Assembly (NCBI GenBank): GCA_024234055.1
Contig: JACKOW010000006.1
Span: forward strand, 202,409-266,408
Length of the DNA: 64,000 nucleotides
Reading direction: 5' to 3'
From: Rhodanobacteraceae bacterium
Lineage (GTDB): Bacteria > Pseudomonadota > Gammaproteobacteria > Xanthomonadales > SZUA-5
Part shown: in pieces, positions 58,472 through 64,000 of the stretch
Numbering within the stretch: position 1 is the first letter of the stretch
Layout of the letters: each line of letters opens with the position of its first letter
Notes under the pieces: model-generated
The model's database searches: none
Told to the model about the DNA's origin: nothing
What the model saw: the letters and a program-made list of their open reading frames with translations, nothing else
Position numbers and translations under genes: made by a program

Positions 58472-61405
58472 TTACTGACAGCCCTGCACGGCGATGTTAT
58501 CGATCGCCCAGCCATTGGGCGCAGCGCCGGTGGTGTTGCTGTCGGCCGTGGAGCGGAAGCGCAGCTGCACGCTCTGACCGGCAAAGCCATCGAGCAGGAA
58601 GTAGCTACGCACCGAAGCCCCAGGTGTCGGCTGGCGACACCAGGCCTGGCTGCCCTGGGCCGGGTTGCCGGAAGACAACACGCCCGGATAGGCGTCGGCC
58701 AGATTCCGCGCATTGCCCAGCGGGGCAAAGCTGGCGCCGCCGTTGGTGCTGATCTCGACAAAGCCGCCATCCCAGCAGTCGGTGGTCCCGTCTGTCTCGT
58801 AGGCATGGAAGGCGTCAAAGCCGAGCACGATCGGCGACTGGCTGATGGCCGGCAGCACGATGGTCGGGCTGGTCAGGCGCTGATCGGCGGTGGTGGCCGA
58901 GTTGCGGGCATACCAGGCTCGGGTGCCGATGCCGGTACCCGCTGGCGGCGTGGTCTTGGTCCACAGGGCCGCTGCGTCGCCGCTGATGTTGGTCACCACC
59001 CAGGCCGTGCCATCGCCGCTGACGTCGTCACTGAACACGGTATTGGCCGTGGTGCCGCTGGGGCAGGTGCCCGGCGCGCCGGTGGTGAAGGAGCGCGATG
59101 CGGAGCTCAGGCCCACGCCACAGGCGTTCACGCCGCGCACGCGCCAGTGGTAGGTCTGGCCGACATTGAGCAACACGCCGCTGGAGTAGGACGTACCGCT
59201 GCTGGTGCCGCTGTCGACGATGTTGGTGAAAGCGGCATCCGTGGCAATGTCGATCTCGTAGCTGGTGGCACCGGCCGAGGCCGCCCACTGCAGCGTCGGC
59301 CGCACCACCACATTGGTGGCGGCATTACCGGGCAGGCTCAGCGTCGGTGCTGCCGACAGGGATGCGGAGACATCCAGGCCGAGCTGGCGCGTGCGCGTCA
59401 GTGCGCCCGAGGTGCCGCTCAGGGTCACGGTGTAGGAACCCGGGGCAATGCCGCTGGCGCCATTGAGCGTCCAGTTGGCGACGCCACCGGCCGGCAGCGA
59501 ATTCGGCGAGAAGCTGGCGGTCACGCCACCCGGCAAGCCCGTGGCACTCAGGGTCACGTTCGCGGGCAGCGTGCCGTAGGCACCGACACGTACCAGCGTT
59601 GGCTGGTCACCATTGGCACCGCAAGCCTGGATGCGCGACTGTGGCTGCGTTTCCAGTTCGAAATCGGGCTGGCCGCAGCTCGGGAACTTGTACTTGGCGA
59701 TGCGAGTGTTCCAACTGGACGTCGCCGTCACCGGGTAATACTCGTTGGTGAACCAGAAGGTGCACTGGTCGACCGGATCCACGCCCATGGTGGCGTAATC
59801 GCCCCAGCGGGCACGGCCTGAGAAGGTACCGGTCTGGGCGCCCGTATTCGGCGGCGTTGCCGTGACCTCGTTACGCATGGTTCCGGCCGGATCGTTGCGC
59901 TCGCGGCCGGTCAGGCGAACCTCCGGGTTGATCGCTGCACTGGAAGCGTTGTAACCCAGACCGATATTGCCATTGGCGTCGATGTTGATGCCGCTCATCC
60001 AGCGACTGGTCTGGTCCGGGGCAAAAGTGCCCTGATCCACCAGACGCTTGGCCAGCTTGATCGGGCCGTTGCCGCCTTCGATGGACGGCGGCGCCGCCCC
60101 CTCAAAGCCGTCGGCAAAGAGGTCTACCAGCGGCGGCGTGAAGGGCTGCGGGTCGGACAAGCCGAACTCCACCCAACGCGCGCCGGCCTGATCGTTGCCC
60201 ACATTCACGGCATGGCTGATGACGGCCTTGGCCTCGCTCGGGCCGTTCGGGCCGAAAGCGCGGATCGCAGCCAGATACATCAGATTGCCGCCGAAATCGT
60301 CCAGGCGCTGGGTGGAGCTCAACTGCGGGATGCCGTTCAGGCCCAGGGCGTAGGAGTTGCTGCCGACAAAGGTTGGCGTATCGGTGAAAGTTGTGCTGCC
60401 CGTGGGGGTGCTCCAATCCACGCACATATCCCAAAGACGATAGCCCGTGCCAGTGGCGGAGTAGTGTACGAACACCGGACAGGCGCCGTCCGGCAGCGGA
60501 TTGACGCCCTCCAGATGCATCGGCAGCGCACCGAAGGCATTGATGCCGGCGACGCGGATGAACTTGGCGCTCTGACCCGAAAGGATCTTGTCACGCTCGA
60601 CCAGCGCGAAGGAGGTACCCAGGAATCCGCGCGGATTGCCGCCGAACTCGTGCATGGTGAACAGATAGGCGTTCTGGCTGCCGTCGTTGGTCACCCACAC
60701 ACCCATCTTGCCGTAGTCATTGAACTCCGGGTATTGGAAGGCGTAGCGGTTGTAGGTGCCGAGTGGATCGGCCGTGGTCGATACCGCCACGCACTGAAAG
60801 AAGGGCGCAGTCGTGGAGCTCGTGAAAGCGAACTGGCTGACTACCCAGCGTTGGGCGATATCGTCGAACAGCACCAGCGGATCGCCGTTGTTGGTGGTCT
60901 GGCAAAGTCCGCCAAACCCGCTGAAGAAGCTGCTGCCGGCCGTGGGGCCTGAAACGCGGGCACCCGTGGTCTTGTCGAACAGAGCCCAGCTGGTGTTCAC
61001 CCACTGAAAATAATGGTTGGGGCCGGCGTCACCAGTGGTGTCCGGCGGCACACCGCCGCCACCGACCGCCAGGCTCAATCCATTGACCGCCAGCGTCGGC
61101 GCCGGAGTCGCCAACCCATTGGGCGAGCGCTGCGCCGGCATGACTTCACCCGGGCCAAAATCCAGTGCCGGGTAGAGATCGGAGAATCCACGGATCTCAT
61201 TCGGGATCACGTTGTCGCTGGGATCGACCATCCGCGCCGGACCCATCTCGGCAATGATGTCGCGCATGGGTCGTGAGACGTCACGATGGACTTCGCGCGC
61301 CGAGTAGACGGAGCCACCCTGGGTGGGCGCTCCGGGCGGGATGGCCCACAGCGGGCTCGTGATCAGGGCGCAGGTTGCGCCCAGTAGCCAACGGCTGCAA
61401 CTCAT
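58472..61405 (-). CDS. Large secreted protein with fibronectin-like domain
   Basis: This is a 977-residue protein with signal peptide CSRWLLGATCALITSPLWA. The N-terminal 560 residues include DTTGDAGPNHYFQWVNTS, QRWVVSQFAFTSSTTAPFFQ and ARWGDYATMGVDPVDQCTFW, a repeat-rich beta-propeller-like domain seen in secreted proteins of Lysobacterales. Next is an Ig-like region (GLPGGVTASFSPNSLPAGG), a fibronectin-III-like unit (PTLQWAASAGATSYEIDIAT, TYHWRVRGVNACG) and a C-terminal MAM/jelly-roll-like domain (GGFVEISTNGGASFAPLG, GWAIDNIAVQGCQ). AAGGAG precedes the ATG at 61405. Probably surface-exposed or released; no enzyme motif is recognised. Confidence 0.85.
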   Translation of the reverse strand: MSCSRWLLGATCALITSPLWAIPPGAPTQGGSVYSAREVHRDVSRPMRDIIAEMGPARMVDPSDNVIPNEIRGFSDLYPALDFGPGEVMPAQRSPNGLATPAPTLAVNGLSLAVGGGGVPPDTTGDAGPNHYFQWVNTSWALFDKTTGARVSGPTAGSSFFSGFGGLCQTTNNGDPLVLFDDIAQRWVVSQFAFTSSTTAPFFQCVAVSTTADPLGTYNRYAFQYPEFNDYGKMGVWVTNDGSQNAYLFTMHEFGGNPRGFLGTSFALVERDKILSGQSAKFIRVAGINAFGALPMHLEGVNPLPDGACPVFVHYSATGTGYRLWDMCVDWSTPTGSTTFTDTPTFVGSNSYALGLNGIPQLSSTQRLDDFGGNLMYLAAIRAFGPNGPSEAKAVISHAVNVGNDQAGARWVEFGLSDPQPFTPPLVDLFADGFEGAAPPSIEGGNGPIKLAKRLVDQGTFAPDQTSRWMSGINIDANGNIGLGYNASSAAINPEVRLTGRERNDPAGTMRNEVTATPPNTGAQTGTFSGRARWGDYATMGVDPVDQCTFWFTNEYYPVTATSSWNTRIAKYKFPSCGQPDFELETQPQSRIQACGANGDQPTLVRVGAYGTLPANVTLSATGLPGGVTASFSPNSLPAGGVANWTLNGASGIAPGSYTVTLSGTSGALTRTRQLGLDVSASLSAAPTLSLPGNAATNVVVRPTLQWAASAGATSYEIDIATDAAFTNIVDSGTSSGTSYSSGVLLNVGQTYHWRVRGVNACGVGLSSASRSFTTGAPGTCPSGTTANTVFSDDVSGDGTAWVVTNISGDAAALWTKTTPPAGTGIGTRAWYARNSATTADQRLTSPTIVLPAISQSPIVLGFDAFHAYETDGTTDCWDGGFVEISTNGGASFAPLGNARNLADAYPGVLSSGNPAQGSQAWCRQPTPGASVRSYFLLDGFAGQSVQLRFRSTADSNTTGAAPNGWAIDNIAVQGCQ

Positions 61406-61416
61406 GGATAACTCCT

Positions 61417-62415
61417 TCACTGGGTGTGGTCGGCCGCCGTCATCGGCAGGCGTTGTCGGTGCTGCTTCAGAAAATCTCGAGTGACTGCCGGCAGCAGCGA
61501 GCGCGACAGGGTACGGTCCAACGCTTCGCGTTCCTGTTCCGGCGATTGCGCGCGCAGGATCAGGGCGGCGGCTTCGGCAATGGCCGGTACGCCGGCCAGC
61601 CATGGTTCGACAACGCGGGACTCCACCGCGTCTGGATGGGCTGCCAGGATCTGCAGCACGCTGTAGCTGAGTTGATCCTCGCCGACGGCGCTGTCGTATC
61701 GAGGCGCGGTCTGGCCCAGAATCCGGGCGGCGTCCTCGATGTACCAGTTCTCGCCCAGCAGCGGGCTGCGATCAAAGGCGGTTTGCAGCAAGCGCGCCCG
61801 GGCCGTCGCCGGCGACTGTGGCGCCAGCACGAACTGTCTGACCAGCGCCAACTCCTCGGCGCTGTACGGCGACAGTCGCTGCAGACGCAGGGCCAGTTCG
61901 CCCGACCAGAGGTCCTGCCATTGCGGGTCGTGCGCCTGCAGGCCGGCAAACACCTGCTGGCGATAGTCGGCCGCGGCGGCGCGTTCGAGCGGATCGCCCA
62001 GCAATCCCTCGCGCCATTCGGGGGTGTCGCGGAACAGAGAGAGATTGACTCCCTCGAAGGACATCAGCCGCGCCCGCTCGGGTACGCGCAAGACCTTGCG
62101 TGGTTTCAGTGGCGCCGGTTCGAGATCGGTGTACAGCGCCAGGTAGCCCTCGCCCGGCGCGATCTGCGAGAGCCAGACCCGATCGACCAGCAGTTGCAGC
62201 TCGCCGCTGGCGTCGCCGCGCAGGGCCTCGGATACCGCAAGAATGATTGCCGGCGGTTCGGCCTGCACGCGCACGATGTTGCCGGCGACAAGTCCAAAAT
62301 TGGGATTGGCCATGGCCAGCCAGGGCGGCTGCACTTGTGCCGCCATCGATGCATTCGACATTGCCAGCCAGATCAGAATGGCCGGAACCGCAGCGAAGAT
62401 ACGAAACACTTTCAA
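61417..62415 (-). CDS. Exported protein of unknown function
   Basis: This is a 332-residue protein with signal peptide VFRIFAAVPAILIWLAMSNA. The first 110 mature residues are beta-rich (IVRVQAEPPAIILAVSEALR, GYLALYTDLEPAPLKPRKVL); the rest is helical with HEAT-like spacing (SYSVLQILAAHPDAVESRVV, GVPAIAEAAALILRAQSPEQ). No family recognised. It lies 11 bp upstream of the large secreted-protein gene on the same strand, so the two are almost surely co-transcribed and may act together at the cell surface. Confidence 0.8.
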   Translation of the reverse strand: MKVFRIFAAVPAILIWLAMSNASMAAQVQPPWLAMANPNFGLVAGNIVRVQAEPPAIILAVSEALRGDASGELQLLVDRVWLSQIAPGEGYLALYTDLEPAPLKPRKVLRVPERARLMSFEGVNLSLFRDTPEWREGLLGDPLERAAAADYRQQVFAGLQAHDPQWQDLWSGELALRLQRLSPYSAEELALVRQFVLAPQSPATARARLLQTAFDRSPLLGENWYIEDAARILGQTAPRYDSAVGEDQLSYSVLQILAAHPDAVESRVVEPWLAGVPAIAEAAALILRAQSPEQEREALDRTLSRSLLPAVTRDFLKQHRQRLPMTAADHTQ

Positions 62416-62644
62416 GCACCAACTCCCGATCGGTAGTCGTGCGCCCGACTACGTCGCCATCGGGATCACCCCGACAGGGCGCGCATCTTAGGCTCCTGCC
62501 GACGAAACGGCAATGCAGGCACGATCCAGATCACCGAATCTTGCCCTGCCGGACGCGGACTATCGATATGCCCTGAGGTCATTTTCCGTGACGGTATCGA
62601 CTGGTTAAGGTGCACCCCACACCAGTCCAGACGTCTATACCGCC

Positions 62645-64000
62645 GTGACTCAGCACAGCCCAGCCCTTGCCCAGACACCAGCGCCGCTGTCGCCGCAGCA
62701 GCTGGACACGCTGAATCAGTTGCTGGCGGGCAGCAGCGAAGCAGCGCTGTGGTGGATTGCCGGCTACGCCGCAGGACAGGCTGCGCAGCGTTCACCGGTG
62801 GCCCCGAAACCCGTGGCGACCGCAGGGAAGCGCCTGACGGTGGCCTATGGCAGCCAGACCGGCAACGCCAAGGCCGCGGCCAGCGCGCTGGCGCAACAGG
62901 CCGAGGCCCAGGGTCTGGCTGTGCGCCTGATCAATCTGGCTGATTACAGCCTGGCCGAACTCGGGCGCGAGCAGTTTCTGGCCATCGCCATCAGCACCCA
63001 GGGCGACGGCGATCCTCCCGACGACGCCCGCATCTTCCTGAAGCAACTGGCCAGCGCGCGCGCGCCGAAGCTCACCGATCTGCGCTACACGGTGTTGGCG
63101 CTGGGTGATTCCAGTTATGCCAAGTTCTGCGAGATCGGGCGGCTGCTGGATCAGCGTCTGGCTGAGCTGGGCGGGCAGGCGCTGAGCGCGCGGGCCGACG
63201 CCGACCTCGACATCGAGCAAGTGGCCGCCCCATGGCGCGCCAGCACCGTCGAAGCGGCGGTCGAGGCCATCGGCAAATCGGCGGCCACCGTGACGCTGCT
63301 GCGTCCGGCGGTGGCGCCGGTGACCCATGCTGCCAGCAGGTCCCAGGCCGTGGTGCTGGCCAATCAGCGCCTGACCGCGCGTGACAGCGAACTCGATGTG
63401 CGCCATGTCGAGCTCGGCTTCGTCGGCCCGGCGCTGCGCTACGAGCCCGGCGATTCGCTGCAGGTGCGGGTGAACAATCCAACGGTGCTGATCGACGAGT
63501 TTCTGGCGCGCAGCGGACTCGACGGCGAGGTCAAGGTCGAGCGCGGAGATCGCCGCCACAGCCTGCGCGAATGGCTGCACTCCGAGCGCGAACTGACGCG
63601 CCTCAGCCTGCCGCTGTTGAATGCGATCCTCGCTGCCCATCCCGAGCACCCGCTGCGCGAGCGCGGCGCGGCGCTGCTGGAGACCCATCAGGTGCCGGAT
63701 CTGCTGGCCGCTGGACGCATTGATTGGGACGCGGCGCGCTGGGTCGCCGAACTGGCGCCGCTGAAGGCGCGTGCCTATTCGATTGCCTCCAGCCAGGCCA
63801 GCGTCGGCGATGAGGTGCACCTGACCGTGGCGGTGCGTCGCGACGAGGTCGCCGGCATCGAGCGTCTGGGTCTGGCATCGGGGCACTTGGCGGCGCTGGC
63901 CGAAGGCGCCGAGATCGAGGTGAGTGTCGAGGCCAATCCACGCTTTCGTCTGCCCGCGGACCCGGGCCGCGATCTGATCATGATCGGCCCCGGCACCGGC
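62645..64000 (+). CDS. cysJ: Sulfite reductase flavoprotein subunit (CysJ), cut by the right edge
   Basis: CysJ carries electrons from NADPH through FAD and FMN to the CysI hemoprotein in assimilatory sulfite reduction. The first 452 residues are present. The N-terminal CysJ helix (LSPQQLDTLNQLLAGSSEAA) precedes an FMN-binding flavodoxin domain (VAYGSQTGNAKAAASALA, ISTQGDGDPPDDA, LGDSSYAKFCEIG). The FAD/connection domain follows (YEPGDSLQVRVNNP, KARAYSIASSQASVGDEVHL). The NADPH domain begins at the edge (MIGPGTG). GTG at 62645 is the best start; no clear Shine-Dalgarno. cysI and cysH would be expected further right. Confidence 0.95.
   Translation, partial: MTQHSPALAQTPAPLSPQQLDTLNQLLAGSSEAALWWIAGYAAGQAAQRSPVAPKPVATAGKRLTVAYGSQTGNAKAAASALAQQAEAQGLAVRLINLADYSLAELGREQFLAIAISTQGDGDPPDDARIFLKQLASARAPKLTDLRYTVLALGDSSYAKFCEIGRLLDQRLAELGGQALSARADADLDIEQVAAPWRASTVEAAVEAIGKSAATVTLLRPAVAPVTHAASRSQAVVLANQRLTARDSELDVRHVELGFVGPALRYEPGDSLQVRVNNPTVLIDEFLARSGLDGEVKVERGDRRHSLREWLHSERELTRLSLPLLNAILAAHPEHPLRERGAALLETHQVPDLLAAGRIDWDAARWVAELAPLKARAYSIASSQASVGDEVHLTVAVRRDEVAGIERLGLASGHLAALAEGAEIEVSVEANPRFRLPADPGRDLIMIGPGTG

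Overview
This GC-rich window reads as a gammaproteobacterial chromosome segment, most likely from the Lysobacterales (Xanthomonadales). The basis is gene content (FeoA/FeoB, ArgS followed by a SPOR protein, ETF-QO, XdhABC, BioH/BioD, WecB, YcgL, a CGFS glutaredoxin-rhodanese fusion, CysJ) and many short palindromes that start with GTAG or GTGG, like the SMAG/REP elements of Stenotrophomonas and relatives. No species can be named. There is no prophage, no complete insertion sequence, no CRISPR array and no rRNA. The only tRNA-like genes are two aberrant ones near 49.7 kb.

Layout. 1-2074: feoB (cut by the left edge) and feoA. 2553-6882: argS, SPOR protein, ETF-QO. 7413-11829 (minus): four-gene unit of coiled-coil protein, membrane protein with OmpA-like C-terminus, Ras-like small GTPase and hybrid histidine kinase, the last three translationally overlapped. 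11955-16859: xanthine dehydrogenase xdhA, xdhB and maturation factor xdhC, with a 350-bp repeat element between xdhA and xdhB. 16949-28882: DUF3224 protein, bioH, ArnT-like transferase, membrane proteins, MgtC-like protein, ECF-type sigma/anti-sigma pair, DUF971, trans-sulfuration enzyme, bioD. 28927-37017: methyltransferase, AMP nucleosidase, glutaredoxin-rhodanese, CHAD protein, dusA, exported Tudor-like protein, EamA transporter. 37386-46219 (minus): surface-glycan region in two blocks. 46379-48478: TPR-sulfotransferase. 48479-50381: 1.9 kb with no conventional gene. 50382-64000: slipin, trypsin-like protease, SnoaL-like protein, amidohydrolase, AraC regulator, serine hydrolase, a 977-residue secreted protein, a second secreted protein and the start of cysJ.

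The most unusual content is non-coding. (1) Two 243-245 bp elements (35689-35933 and 51755-51997) share 19-bp terminal inverted repeats, TA flanks and a conserved backbone. Two internal stems differ between the copies by paired, compensatory changes, and one stem closes a 60-nt loop that is unrelated between copies. They look like a mobile structured RNA or hairpin element with a variable module. (2) At eight loci, short tandem repeats (units of 7-9 bp such as GGGGCAC, GGGACTC, GGTTGCT, AACGCAGAG) form inverted arms with the purine-rich or G-rich arm always on the left, often around REP palindromes. (3) Five or more REP families share a GTAG/GTGG head, and at two sites that head supplies the upstream gene's stop codon. 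(4) 49023-49860 holds a strong promoter with an operator-like dyad, a 30-codon leader ORF, a terminator-like hairpin, several further hairpins, a tRNA-like fold with no normal anticodon arm and a tRNA-Asn without encoded CCA.
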